From NCBI GenBank assembly GCA_033032175.1, contig CM065304.1, positions 15,190,001 to 15,254,000 of the forward strand: a stretch of DNA of 64,000 nt, read 5' to 3'. Both the position numbers and the translations under genes were made by a program. Shown here piece by piece: positions 11,433-26,400 of the stretch. The stretch comes from Saturnia japonica. Lineage: Eukaryota > Arthropoda > Insecta > Lepidoptera > Saturniidae. Below the pieces are notes generated by a model. The model made no database searches and was not told where the DNA came from. It saw only the letters and a list, made by a program, of their open reading frames with translations. Numbering within the stretch: position 1 is the first letter of the stretch; every line of letters begins with the position of its first letter.

Positions 11433-14400
11433 GTATTAAATTTGAACAGTAAATATTTCTGGTCATTTTCTTTTCATCATCATTCATTTCTCCTACTCAC
11501 CAATTATCACGTAATATTAGTGAGTTGGGGAAAATGAATAAGTCACCTTTTCACTGTATAACTAATATGTTCCTACAAACTCATCAACTTCACTCTTTCG
11601 CGTTGGTTTTTTTTTTACATTTATATTTATTAATGTTTTCTAATATTCAACTTTTTCCTTGTGTGGCAATACTGTCTTTATAGTAAACTTTCTGAAAGAA
11701 ATAGCCAAAATAACTAATTTATTTCACATAATATTGTTACGATTTGTTACAACCCGACTAAAAAGACAGAGAAAATCCTGTTCCCGAAATATCTGGAAGC
11801 AACTAGACATTTCTCAGGACATCGAAATAATGTTCGCGTCGTAAACAACCGCGGCGCATGTTTGTGTAAACATCGCAGCTTACATGTATAGAGCTTATCG
11901 CCTCGATTACGTCATCAAGTAGGCATTGAAAGTAAACATCAAGAAAAGTCGCGATGCCTCGCGATGTTTCTGCGGTCGTTTAGAGTAGGTATATAAAAGT
12001 GACTCAGGCGCGGCGCCGAGGCAATTCAGTTTTAAATTACAAAGCCATAACAACGAGCGATATAAAGAAGTGAAACCACAGTGTAATATATAACAGTGTT
12101 GTGAGTTCGTGTAATTTGTAACTGTGTGGAATTCAAATAAATCTTCTTCACGTCGGTCATCAGAATTTTTAATACCCACGGGTGTAACAATATAAATTTT
12201 CGTTCCAGGTTTCATTGCTTTAGGAATTTCGATAGAAGTGTTTAGTAGAGCGTTCAAGAACAACTCAGCATTTTACTTATTCATAAATAAACTTATAAGT
12301 AATAGGAGGTTCATTAAAAACATCCAAATCATGCATCACGTTTCTTATAAATAAATATTTTTGATCCTTTCAACTGAAATAAAACAAACGCTAAAAAAAT
12401 TTTTTTCATGCTAACGTAATTAAGTGTGTAAAGCATTTTATATCCAATAATTTATTTAAAAAAAATCCTAATAATCTTTATTCAATTTAGGCCCTAAGAA
12501 GGCACTTATGAACGTCAAAACACTACTGCCGGTTCGGAAAATATCCCAGACATCGAGAAGAACCGGTAAGAAACTCGATCGGGTTTATCTTTTTTTTTTT
12601 TTGTTAACTGTACAAATCTTACAAATATAACAGGTACAATAATAATATATTAGTGGATGCACAGAGAGGGAGTCACTTCCAGACATCACTATCATTCACA
12701 TAATGATCCACCCTATAATAACCTTTTGACAGTAAAACCCGCTTGACATGGTCCTTGAACTTGTTGTCAGGTAAATCAGTAGGTAATGTGCTTCGGGATC
12801 TTGTTATAGAACCTAACACTATTACCCAAAAAACTTTTATTAGTCTTACTAAGTCTAAAACACGGTACGACTAATTTATCTTTATTTCTAGTATTTACAT
12901 TGTGCTGATCTTTGACAAAATCCAGCTTGTCTAAGTTTCTACGGACATACATTAAGTTATCAAAGATGTATTGGGAGGGCAAAGTTAAAATACTAAATTC
13001 CTGGAACTTGTTTTTTAGTGATTCGCGGGGTCTCGTATTGTAAATTGCTCGAACTGCTCGCTTTTGTAATATAAATATGGTATCTACCTCAGCTGCTGAA
13101 CCCCACAGCAAAATACCGTAAGACATTAAGCTATGAAAGTAAGCGAAGTAGACTAACCTAGCAGTGGCAATATCTGTTAACTGGCAAATTTTGCGTACTG
13201 CGAATGCAGAAGAACTTAATCTTCACGCCAAAGTTTTAATATGCGGACCCCACCGTAATTTTGAATCAAGGGTAATGCCCAAGAAGACAGTACCATCAAC
13301 TAAGCCTATTAAATTCTCTTCTATCCTGATACTACTATCAACACGCCGAACATTGGGCAAGACAAATCTCATACATTTGGTTTTGTTTGCATTTAGTAGT
13401 AAATTATTTAAAGCAAACCATTCAGAGATTTTAAATAAGGTGTTGTTTAATTGCCTAAGCTCCGAATCTATTCTTTTCACTTTGAATATAAGTGAAGTGT
13501 CGTCTGCAAAAAGAACCATGGCAGTGTAGAAGTACTATTGCAAAGCGAGGATCCTCCGAGCAGACGGGTGTTATGTCTGGCGGGCAGCTGCCCAACGGTT
13601 GTAGTCGGGTTCTTGTATATATACTCAACAATTGAGTTAATTTCTATAGCGCAATGTAGGATAGTAGGATGCGTCTTATGTAGCTCGATAGATGTCGCTA
13701 TGTGTCGCTATGTAGATGTCGCCACATCACTCCCCTCCGAGCCCGGAGGTCGATAGCATGTTGAGTCGTCCATACATCTTGTGATGCTTGCCGGGCCAGT
13801 GGAATGTTCCAGTGAGTCGGAACCAGATGCCGCATAGTTCACAGTCAGTCGGAACTGTCTGCGGTGATGCTCCAGTGAGTCGGGGTGATGCTGCAAGAAT
13901 GCTCCAGTGAGTCGGAGTGGTGCAGTGCTGCGTAGTGACTGGTTGCTGCGTCGGCCAGGAGAGAAGTGCGTCTCTGCTTGCTGACCGGCTGAATTGCAGT
14001 GTGCTGTGCCGAGGTCGCTGAGAAGGCTGTGGGTGAGGCCAGGAATGCGCGTCCGCTGCATGCTGGTGGTTAGGATACCCGAAGTAGCCATGGATGCTGG
14101 CTGGCTGTATGACTCGCTGCACGAAAGCTTGTGGAAGTAATGATGACGTCACGATGTAGCTGTGCGAAGAAGGTTGCGCTGACGTTCATGCTCGGGGTCA
14201 CCAGTGTAGAAGTATTATTGCAAAGGGAGGATCCTCCGACCAGACGGGTGTTATGTCTGGCGGGCAGCTGCCCAACAGTTGTAGTCGAGTTCTTGTATAT
14301 ATACTCAACGATTGAGTTAATTTCTATAGCACAATGTAGGATAGTAGGATGCGTCTTATGTGGCTCGATAGATGTCGCTATGTGTCGCTATGTAGATGTC

Positions 14401-17400
14401 GCTATGTGTCGCTATGTAGATGTCGCCACAGCAGCACCATTTTACAAGTAAAAAATAAAATAGACACAATAATTAATTTCTATTAGGAAGTTAAAACAGA
14501 TTTTAAAATTTAGCTCTTCAGATGTTTCCAATTTCCATACAATATTTTACACCATTTTCACCTTATTAGCCACTTAATTTTTCGAAAACTATTATAACTC
14601 TAACTTAAATTATTTACACCATTTTAAGCATTGGTTTCTTACTTTAAAAGTTAAAAGGCTTAAAGAATCTTTTCCTGTAATTTCCATAATGGTGCATTTT
14701 TCATTAAGCCTCAAGCACGAATTTATTTATTTTCAACTAGAGAGCCTTAGTTACAAATTTCATGCCCACAAATTCGGATACAAATTTTTTCATTCAAAAT
14801 AACAAATTTAAGGGGTTGATTAAATGAAAACATAAACTAAACACATACAGTGTAAACTCTTTATAACGTTATCCTTTATAACAATAAACTCCCTATAACC
14901 TTGAAGTGAACCCAAATTGGTTGGTTTGCGTTAAACCCCACATATTGAAACACTCTTTATAGCGATACGCCATTCTCTATTACGAAGAAATGTGTTCATA
15001 TTTTTAGACAGTAAATATTTATTATCGGTATTATTGTTTATTATCAGGTAACAAAAGACTTTGAAACTCCGAAACATCCGAGGTCGGTCTAGCTTTTATT
15101 ATCCTTAATTGCCTTGAACACGTGCAGTATGACGCATTGTTTTCTCGGAAGTGATGGTCTTCGACCAAGCATACTGGATACCTATCGTATTATCAGTCGT
15201 AAACCTACTTTGAAACTGTTAACATGGCCAGTAAACGGAAAGCGATTAGTGTTGACGAAAAAGTTTGTGTGATACGTGCGATTGAAAAGGGAGAAAATAA
15301 AAGTGACGTTGGAAGGCGTTTTGAACTAAGTCAATCCACCGTTGCTACCATTTGGAAAAACTAAAAAACAATTCTACAGGCGGCGCTGGAAGGAAACTCT
15401 TCTAAAAAATTAAGAAAGCCAAAATTCGAAGACTTAGATCAGGCAATGTTGTCGTGGTTTAACAATCAGCGCCAAAATAATGTACACAACTCGGGACCAA
15501 TTGTAAAAGCTAAGGCTGAAAAGTTTGCCAACCAACTTGGCATAATTGACTTTAAAGCATCTGAAGGTTGGCTCGGAAAATTTAAGCACCGTCACCAAAT
15601 TACGTACGGTAAAATGAACGGAGAGGCACAGGAAGTCGATATGAATGTGACTAACAATTGGATTAGTACAGTGTGGCCTAAATTAAAGATGAAGTACTCA
15701 CCAGAAGACATTTTTAATGCAGATGAAACTGGCCTTTTTTGCAAGTTGACTCCCGACAAAACTTTAAAATTCAAAGGGGGAAAATGTGTTGGAGGAAAAC
15801 TGTCGAAAGAGCGTATTACAGTTCTAGTGGCTGCCAATATGAGTGGCACAGAAAAAAGAAAGCTCTTAGTTATAGGCAAATCGAAAAACCCTCGGTGTTT
15901 CAAGAACATAAAACAGTTGCCAGTTACGTACAAAGCAAACAATTCAGCTTGGGTGACATCGCAGATTTTTGAAGAGGAAGTGAGAAAATGGGATGCTGAA
16001 TTAAAATCACGGAAAATCTTGCTTCTAGTAGACAATTGTCCTGCTCACCCAATCATATCTAATCTTCGAAACATAGAGTAAGCATTTTTCCCAGCTAATA
16101 CAACCAGTATTTTACAACCATTGGATCAGAGTGTAATTAAAAGCCTAAAGTGCCACTATAGACGGAAAATGTTGATGGATATGATCGAAACTGACGGCAA
16201 GGTCTCGATCAACATGCTACAAGCAGTGAACTTCTTATCAAAAGCCTGGCAAGAGGTAACAGCAGCCACTATCCAACATTCTTTTCGACATACTGGATTA
16301 TGTAGTAGCCAAGAAACGAACAAATTTGACAGTGAAGACAATCTACCACTGAGTGAATGGATAAGCCAGTTCAACATACCAAACAATTTTAACGAAGATC
16401 TACAATCGTACGAAAATATAGATGAGGATGTAGCCACAACTGGTACACTTACAGATGAACAAATTGTTGATTTAGTGTCAAAAAGTCAGGAAACACCCGA
16501 TAATCAAGATGAAGAAGATGATCAAGTGGACAAAGCCGAATCACCACCAACAATTCAACAAGCCCTAGATGCCGCTAAGTTGATAGAAACTTTTTGTTGT
16601 TTAATCAAGACGATTCCACCACATATCTAGATATGAATAGAATACATAAAATAATACAAAACAAGTACTGGCATAGCAAAAAACGTCAGACAAAGTTATC
16701 AGACTATATGTGTAAACAATAATTTATAAGCATTTATTATCTAAGACATACATATTAAAAATTCTTGTTAGTTTGGTGGTTTTTTTGTTCACTCCATATA
16801 ATGATAACTCTCTATAACGACAAAAAATGCTCAGTCCCTTGAGTTTCGTTATAAAGAGTTTTAACTGTATATCTATAATCGTAATATAAGTCGAAATGTA
16901 ATATATAAATTTCTACCTTCAGAACTTACGATTTTCAACTATTTTACACCATTTTCACGTCTTAAAAATAAAATCCATTCTTATTGTATCCATATATCCA
17001 TTCTCGTCTATATTATACATTTCGTATTTTCTTCTCACTTTGCTTTGATGTGCCAGCCAAGGTTTCTTTTATCTATACATTTTTATTCAGCATGCAGAAC
17101 GAAGGTTTTGAAATAAGTTTATTTACCTGGATACGGCTTTTACTTAATTTGTTCGTTGGGTATGTTTTATTAAAGGAAAATGACCAGGTACGTTTTTGAC
17201 AAAAAAACTGTTACAATATGATGTAAGGAAACATGTGTATTGCTGGTAACATACGCAATCTATTAAAAAGAGAATAAGTTCATAAAGTACCTAAATAATA
17301 TTTATTTGGTCCTGAATTTAAATGCACCAGATATTATAATAACTAATTAATTTGAAATCAATAAAAGTATATTAGAACGTTACCTAGCAATGAATAACAT

Positions 17401-20400
17401 GGCAGAAGCGGGTGTGTATCTCTGTATCAAAGTATTTAATTAATTAGACAATTTTGTATGAATTTTATTTTTTATTTCAATTAGTACATGGAGTTAATTG
17501 CTAAAAATTGAATTTGTTATAATTAACTTTATTCATCATCATCGACCTTTATTTACATTTATGAAAGACGGTTTAAGCAGAGTCATATAGATATTTTTTT
17601 CTCGAGAATGTTTAACCCAATTTAAGAGTTTGTTTATAAGATAAGCAGTTACTTAAATATCTTTTTCTATGAATGTCTATTTTTGGTAGAGCTGTCAGGG
17701 TGTACCTAGTACTTTGCATATTGGTAAGTAAGCTTATAAAAACGAAGATGCATTGAAGACGCCTAAATCATCCATCTCATCCTTGTAAAATACATATTTT
17801 TCATTCTTTCCAATGAAATGTAACAAAACGCTAAGATTTTTTCATGCTTACGTAATTAGGCGTGTAAATAATTTTACATATACAACTAAAATAATAAATA
17901 AATAACCATATATTGTATAAATGTAAATAAAATTATAAATAATTATACAATAAATTATATATTCTTCATTATTGGATATAAACTCCATTTGTTCGCAGCC
18001 TATCACCGGTAAAGGATGAAAAGAAGCCGGGAGATAAGGGAATCTTCCTCGTTAATATGAAAGAGAAAGACATCCAAGAAGTGGAAGAATATGAACCATA
18101 TGATAAAAGAGTTGTTGAACATCCCACGACGTAAGTACATGAATGAATATTTCCATAGTTTTGCAGTTCATTATATTGTCATTTTATAAGATTAATTCAA
18201 TAATATGGTTGTTGACAAAACATATGTATTTTATTTTGTAACTAAATCTATTTTATGTTAAATTACTGATAAACTAAATAATAAAAAAATGAATACTGTG
18301 TCAAAATAAATTATCATAAATTCGTAATGAAGTGTTTGTTGTATAAGTAGAAAGAATTAGTTACTTTAAAAATTAACCATAAATCAATCAACCATAAACG
18401 TGGCGGCTCTAGTGGGAAATAAATTCAGTAATTCTGTAAGTTTAGATAATACTTCTACTACTACTACTATAAGTCTACTCCCCTTTCACCTTTTTGCGGG
18501 AGTGGTAAAATTGTGCTATTTCCCATCTTGGTAACTCTCGTGAGGTCAGTACCCACCAATATGGTACAAAACTACAAGAAGAAAATCTAAACATATGTTA
18601 CATTATATTTAATTATTTAACCGACTAATATGTCTGCAACTTTACGAAAATCATATAAATATATTACAAGAAATCAATATTTACTCTAAATTTTATGAAC
18701 ATTATCATCGATTTGGAACACATGCATGTAGCCAAGAATAATTAAAAAGATACTCGAATGGATTTATAGGTAACTTATATTTTTTATTGTTTTGTTCTTA
18801 TTATTAAAAATAATAATTATTCTATTTTATATGTTTAAAAAATTTCTGTAATTTATTTTATTCTTTAAGAAAGGTAATTTTTTTAAATTATTTTTCCAGG
18901 ATTTATATTATTTAAAGTTCTAAATTTACACTGGATGTACAGATAGGGTATCAATTCCAGACATTCATTTGAAGATGTGTTGGGAGGGCAAAGTTATAAT
19001 TATTTCCTGTAGTACTTATATAATTTAATAAATATATTCATTTTGTTTAAATAAATAAGCACGACTTCAAAAACGTGCATCATAGCAGTACGTGTTGGCA
19101 ACTGATTTATAAAATACCAGAACGAATGTCGAGGCTAAGATGTGGTCATGTATCTGTGGCAACGCATACTGATCTTATTGAGGAAAACTAGTCACTGCAC
19201 AATATTTATAGAATTTTTACTGGTGTAATCTAGAATAATTTTTACTAATATAATGAAGCGGAAGAGATTTTATGTTTGTTTATTTGTTTTAACACGCTAA
19301 TCAAGGAACTACCAGTTGGATTTAAAAAAAAAATTTTGTATATGATAGATAGCCAGACTCACAAGGTAGGCTAGCCTTAAATATTGATTATTGTTACGTA
19401 AGTCGGAAGTCGAGGCCCTCCCGAACTACTTTATCCGCGTGCGCTGGCGTAATCGTTAATGATACGGAAATATATTAATTTGCAAAAATATTGGTCTTTA
19501 GTATATCTAAAAAAAGTCAGCGATAGCATATGCCATATATGCATATGCTATATCTTATACTTATATTGTGGTTTATAACCACAATAAGGATATTAGTGAC
19601 AAAGATTTGTTGAAAATTAAAAAGTGATTTATATGCATTATTTTTAGACATGGCATATTAATCCTTACGAATAAAAGTTACTTCATAATAAAGACAAATT
19701 TATGAATTAAAAATTTGCTCATTAGAGTATGCTAGTTGGACACATAGTTTAGGAGATAATAAAAAAATTCAATTATTTCCTTGCGGGAAGAACAATTATG
19801 ATAGACTACAAGGGTGAGTTGGCGGCGCGGTGTTTGTCGGATAAAATTAACACGGGTCAAACCGTTGGGCACAGCTAGTTAAATATCCTATAGTTGAATT
19901 AGATTGAATAAAATATGAAACTGTTTTGAGATTTATGTAGGTGCAAAAGATACGATAAAAGGTATTTCTGTCTTCTTTTCAGTGCACTTATCTGTTCGTG
20001 TAAAAAATCTAAATTAAACATAATTTACACTATTTAGAGCTCCCAAAGGAAAATGATCACTAATTAAGTGTCTTTACCCAGAATAAATATTTAGCAGAAA
20101 GTTGGACATCCCTTCAGTACTATAGTAACACATTTCATATTAATATCTGGGTAATAAGTTTATAAACAAAAAAAGAAAAACACCCGTCTAGATAAACTTG
20201 GAATGTAAAACATTATTGAAATGCAAAGTTTCATCGAAATCGTTGAAGCCGTTGCCGAGAAACCAATTACTATAAATATATGTATGTAAAAGGGCCATCT
20301 ATGATCACAATAACACAACTTCCACTTAATGACATTGTTTGTAGTCAAAACATGTTTATAACGTGTCGGCGCTTGAAGGCAGTCTAAAATCAAATGTTTG

Positions 20401-23400
20401 AAATCTACCGCCACCTACAACTTCCCGTTCGCGCTCGCACTATATAAACGGAGTAACAGCGTGATGTCACACACGACAAGTTCGGTGAAGCTGTAAAAGC
20501 CGCAGCGGCTTCAGGGTCCCTAAGGTTAACAGTACAGTCAGTTCTAAAAAAAAGATGCCACACTTTATTAGAGAACGCCGTACAGTGCGGATGCGCTGTA
20601 TATTCGTATTATTGGGACCAATCTATCAAAATAAACCTGTCGTAACGGTTCATGGGCCACCCTAGATCAGGAACCGCCCTGGTTCGTCCGCCGCCCTAGT
20701 ACAAAAGGTTGCGCTAAAGGCTGTATCATTGCAAACAAAATACGCCCATTCTGCGTACCTGCTCCGTCATATAAAGTATATGGTACAAATTTTGACCTAA
20801 ATCAGGTTAACGCATAAAAGACACAGTATAATTTATGAAATACAGTTATATATTAAACGATTTGCGTACCATCTATTGTGTCTAGTATATCAGAAACTTT
20901 CTCGTAAGTGCTTACAACAATAGGACCATCGAATGAACGACGCGCTTACGGACATCTAAACAGCTCTTGCCTAGTTTAATAAATGCAAGAAAAAAAACAC
21001 TTATTTCTCCTACTTGTTACTCTTATGATTTTCTCCAGAAAGTCCATAACAGGAACTCTGGTGTCCTTGCCTGTAATCAAATGCTGCAGTGAGTTCCTCT
21101 CAATCCTGCTACCAAGTCTGGACTCGAGGTCAAACCTGGACGAGCCGAAACATGGTCAATCTATGATGAGTTGAGGGTATTAGATTAAACAACTCTTCAG
21201 AATATTCACTACGACATAGACGATAGAACACGCTCAGCAAAGCGATGTTCTTGTGCAGCTGAAGCAGGTAACAGGCAGGGAAGGATATTTTTTAACGCCT
21301 GCATCACTGACAATGCGAACAGCCCTTCTCTGCAACCTGTCCAGAGCATCGAGGAGGTATTTTGCGGAACCATCCCAGGTCAAACTTGTTCCTTGTAAAG
21401 AAAATACCGTTGACCGGACGTGAAAAACTATTGCACCCTGTTCTGGATTCCGAGTCTTCGAGATGTAGTAGGTAAAGATGCACTCCCGATCTAATCCCTC
21501 GAGTTGAGGTCGCTGGGAATACCCACACTTAGGCTACTGAGGCTGTCACGCATTTCTAGCATGACAATCTGAAGAGTGGGGAGAGGAGAAACGGAGACTT
21601 GGGAGGGGAGAAAAAGGAGATTTCTTTAAAGAAAACGCACATACCTGAGTTTTCTTGGCATTAAAATCAACAAAGTTACTTGCTTTCCATGTAGACACGC
21701 GGTGCAAGGATTGGTTAAACTCATTGACAAGTTCCTCCCGTCTCTTTTCTGTTACTTCCCGATCACATGAAGGCTTGCTATAATAGCACCCATGAATGGT
21801 GCTGTTATCTTCATAGCAATGTGTATGGCCTAAAGGTAACATATCATTGATATGCAGAAGAAATAGAGTGGGCGAAAGCACTGACCTTTGAGGAACTCCA
21901 GCATTTATGAACGTGAACTGCGAATTACATTCGTCAACAAGGACACTAATTCTGCGTGCATATAGAAAGCCAGAGATCCAGTTACAGAGGTTGTTGGGAA
22001 GTCCGTAAACCGGAAGTTTAGAGATAAGTCCACGGTACCAGACCCTATCGAAAAACTTCGCTATATCAAGACTGATCGCCAGAGCCTCGCCATGCTTATC
22101 AATTGTCTCCCCCAGCGGTGCAGTACATACGCTAGATGATCTCCTGTTGATCGATTCTGGGCAAAACTATATTGACGATCATCATTCAGAGAGTGATTCT
22201 CTAAGTAACGGACAAGCTGGGTATTGATGATCCGCTTCATAATCTTGTACAACACTGAGGTTAAGGCAATGGGACGGTAATTGAGAGTGTCTGATCGACA
22301 TCCCTTCTTGGGAAGCGATTGCACAAAAGGTGCGTTAACACTGGAGACAACTCAGCTGCACATTTTTTAAGTACCACCGCGAGGACACCGTCTGGACCAC
22401 AGGACTTCTGAACATCGAGTGATCGCAAGTCCCGAAGCACGTCACACTGCCTGAATCGTAACTAAATTGTCATTAATTTTTAATATCTTATTTAGCATAA
22501 AGACCTTGTTATTTAAAACTATACCTACTTTTTTTCGATGGGTTTTTGTTGCGGTCGCCGGTTTGAGAATTACGTGGAACGTATAGACACCGCTCGCTGC
22601 AACGCAATATAAAACAATTCTTTCGGAATTTATGATATGATAAAGAAATAATAAGCTTTTTTTAATTTATTTTTTATCATAATGTAGATATTGCACGATA
22701 ACTCCTAAATATTTCTTGAAGGTATGATATCTCAAATGGCCTTTCGAAACCATTCTCGAAAAATTGTATTCAAAAAAAGTAGTTAAAATCTAAATAAAAT
22801 ATAACGGTATAGTTGTTGATAATGACTACCCTCCATTAAAATATATAAAACTCAATTAGATATATGGTATTAAGAAAAATAGGGGGTCCACTTGACGTGA
22901 TTTGACTCATATCAAACAACAATAATACTCTTCATAGGTCCTGGTGGTCATCACAGCCACAGTCATAACTTGCCAGATACTTGTATATTTTTCAAAGTAA
23001 AAAGGTCGCAATAATAACCATACAAGCACGACAAAATGTACCAACTAGTAAAATAAAATATAATGGAGCCGCCGCAAACAGATTATGATTCACATTCTAT
23101 ATATGTGCGATAAAGGTCAATCACAAGATCAATCAACACGTCGGTTGGATAAATAGTTGTTTGAGAAATAAATAAATACATATAATTATTTAAAGAATGA
23201 ACGGTACTTGACAGTCGAAGTTTTATATTTACACTAAAGTATTTATCAAAATTGCATTCAAATTGTATATTTACAAATTTATTATGTCTTTTACAGTAAT
23301 ACTGAGACTCTACTTCACCTGTTAAAAGGCAGCTTGGGGACAGGTATCCTGGCAATGCCGCATGCGTTTTCAAACTCCGGCTACATCGTTGGCTCTATTG

Positions 23401-26400
23401 GCACTGTCATTATAGGAGTGCTTTGCACTTACTGCATTCACGTGCTTCTTGACTCTTGCTACGTGTTATGTAAACGGAGAAAGATCCCCTCTCTTACATA
23501 CACAGCGGCGGCAGAAGTGGCTCTTAGAGAAGGACCTGATTGGTGCAAAGCATGTGCACCTTACGCAACGTAAGTAACCTCAATATTTATCTTCTTTGAT
23601 AAACCTTCTAGCCACATTCCCTGTTAAGTAAGAAGAAATACCTATATTAAGAGTATATCGTAATGAAACCATAGCGTGGTGGGAGGGCATTTCCTAATGC
23701 CTGCTTGGCCAGCTACTCTTAAGATGAAAATCTGTCGCCTAACACATACAGTCAAACAGTAGCTGTATTCCGGCAGCTGCACTAAGCCCAGCGTGTCACC
23801 ATCCAGACATCTACATTATCACACCATATTAGGCGATATTATGGTCAAACATTAAACCTATTAAAAAATACCTAGTATCCAATTTCCTCGTGTTTTAACT
23901 TTCCCAAGTTGTAAGCTGTTGTAGTTTGGTAGTTTGTTTGGCAGTTTCCTGATGTGCTTAGTGCTTAGTGGAAAATCCATAGTTGACTTTAAATGCGTCA
24001 TCTGCTTTATGTACTGAGTAACTTCATTATCGATCTTATCGCAATCTTCAGATTTTAGTACTTAATCATATTGTTAGTGCAAGCAGTGTGTTTACTTTTC
24101 GTATTGGGAATCATTTTAAATGTTCACGCTTGATTTAATTTAATAGTTGTAAGTTGTAATCCTCATGTCCCCATAGTTCATTGCTTTCATAAAAAATTTA
24201 ATAGATTTTATTGACCATTTAAGATATACCAGACACTTTTAAATTATGTAGGTATATATAGGTAATTCGTAATAATGTAATATTATTACTTTGCTATGAA
24301 TTGTTTTAAAAATATCCTATCTTCATTTCAACTGTACGAAACATAAGATTAGCTTATTATTTAAATGGTATCTTTATTTTACTATTTTAAATAATAATAA
24401 AAAAATGTTTGTTTAACTTTAAATGAAAGCTACTGATTCTTGGAGATAACTTACTGGGAGTCTTAGTTGAAGTAACATTATTTAATTTATTACAATCGAC
24501 CGATTCTATTAGAAGTTATTCAAATTTTAATTTAAAAAAACTCATTTACGTTGCGGATGTACAAAACGCAAATAAAAAACAAAGTTTCAACAAGTTATTC
24601 ATTAATTAATGCTAACCAAAAGTAGGTGTCATTTTTTATATTACATTAGCTCTTCTGAGGGGTCAAAAATACATAAAATTATAAATATCACTATAGTTAC
24701 CAATTTAAAACTGTAAAGTAGCATATTCTACAGTTACGTATTAAGTTTTTAGAATCTTCGGATGAAACTAATAACAAAAACTACAATAAATACGAACATA
24801 CATAAATTATCGTCTCTTCTGCATTTATTGGGTAAACAAGCTGTGCGTTTACATAATATAACTATAGTCGTTCATATCTTTTGGCAAAACATTAAATAAC
24901 ATTTTATACTGAAAATGTAAAATTTAAAAAAATAATTGTTACACATCACAGAGATTTAAACATAATCATGAGGTCATTGTCGTTGTTATGTGAAGCACAA
25001 TTTTTCCTGTTGACAAGAAAACTTGTTTTATCGTTAGGGTTAATCTTGGGTTACGTGGTTCATCAGTTGATTATTATTTTATTTATAGTATACACCTTGC
25101 GTTACTTAGAAACTACTTAACATTAAAGTAGTAACAATTGATGAATAGGTACTGTATAATACACTAGAAATTCTGATCTTGAAGAAATTACTTGTTTACT
25201 TACGTCAGTAGAAAAATGTTAAGTAATATTTTAATAATAACAAACGATTTCTTTTTCAGGCATGTTGTCAACACTTTTTTACTGATATACCAAATTGGAA
25301 CCTGCTGTGTCTATGTAGTATTCGTCTCTGAGAACATAAATTTCGTTTTAACTAGACATTTTGGCATCGGCATCACTGTGTTACAAGTAATGTTGTGTAT
25401 TCTCTTGCCACTTATTCTAATCAATTGTGTGAGAGATTTGAAGTATTTGGCACCATTTTCGGCTATCGCTAATGCCGTCACAATTGCCAGTTTCGGGATT
25501 ATACTATACTATATCTTCAGGGAGACTCCATCGTTTGAAGGCAAGTCACCAGTTGGGAAAGTCGCGAATTTCCCTCTATTCTTTGGTACCGTGCTGTTCG
25601 CTTTGGAAGCCATTGGTGTCGTAAGTATTACTCGATGTTTCAGCTATATAATAATACTCGCGCTAACTCAAATTTTGCACTTATTCTATTGTCCTAATTC
25701 CCATACCATATTTCTAAAAGCCAGTTCTCTAAAAAAGTACAATTTTCACAAGTACAGAATTCAGTCACCGCGAACTTCAGACGAATTGACACTAGCTTGA
25801 AAGTCGAAACCCAGAAATCGCAAAAAATTATTATTAGTAAACTTTATAAGTATAAGTAGTGCAGGCCCATAAAGGAGTAGTCGCAAAACTATATATCCAC
25901 TTTACGCAACATTAAAACAAACCAGATTAGCAATCTTAAAAATCTTGTAGAGGAAAAGGTCTTTGTATATAAAAATCCTTTTTTACCTGTTATCTTTTTT
26001 GTTATATACAGCTTTATTATTAGTATTTTTCAATTATATTTTATTTACCTATGTCACATAGGTATGTATTTAAATGTGTCTTTTCTTTTCGTAGATATTG
26101 CCTCTCGAAAACGAAATGAAAACTCCCAAATCTTTCGTTGGCAAGTTCGGTGTGTTGAACCGTGCTATGATTAGCATCATCATACTTTACGTGGGGATGG
26201 GACTTTTTGGATATCTGCAATACGGAGATAGCTCTGAGGGCAGTATTACCTTGAACTTGCCTTCTGAGAAAGAAACGTAAGTTCTATAATATCACTTTTA
26301 TAATAACTACTATTGGTTATGATTAACAGATATTTTGCACATTTATAAATAACTACATACATATTTTTTTATTCTAATTACAGATTGGCAAGCGTAGTCC

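Larger units (their letters stand above)
13525..14430 (-). mobile_element. TRIM-like nonautonomous LTR retrotransposon
   Basis: Two direct repeats beginning TGTAGAAGTA and ending GTCGCCACA (13525-13726 and 14205-14430) flank 478 bases of internal DNA. The 4-bp target duplication GCAG is at 13521-13524 and 14431-14434. The order of signals fixes the minus strand: TGGTGACCCCGA lies one base after the 5' LTR, and the purine tract GGAGGGGAGTGA directly precedes the 3' LTR. The internal region has repeated CTCCAGTGAGTCGG-type units and overlapping minus-strand ORFs of 127 and 141 codons with no motif I recognise. It is too short for gag-pol, so it must rely on another element. A 4-bp duplication fits Ty3/gypsy-type integration. 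Confidence 0.8.

Noticed and set aside
13538..14451. Plus-strand ORFs of 72 and 106 codons
   Set aside because: Both translate the LTR repeats of the TRIM element.
15592..16035. 147-codon minus-strand ORF
   Set aside because: Antisense shadow of the pogo transposase.
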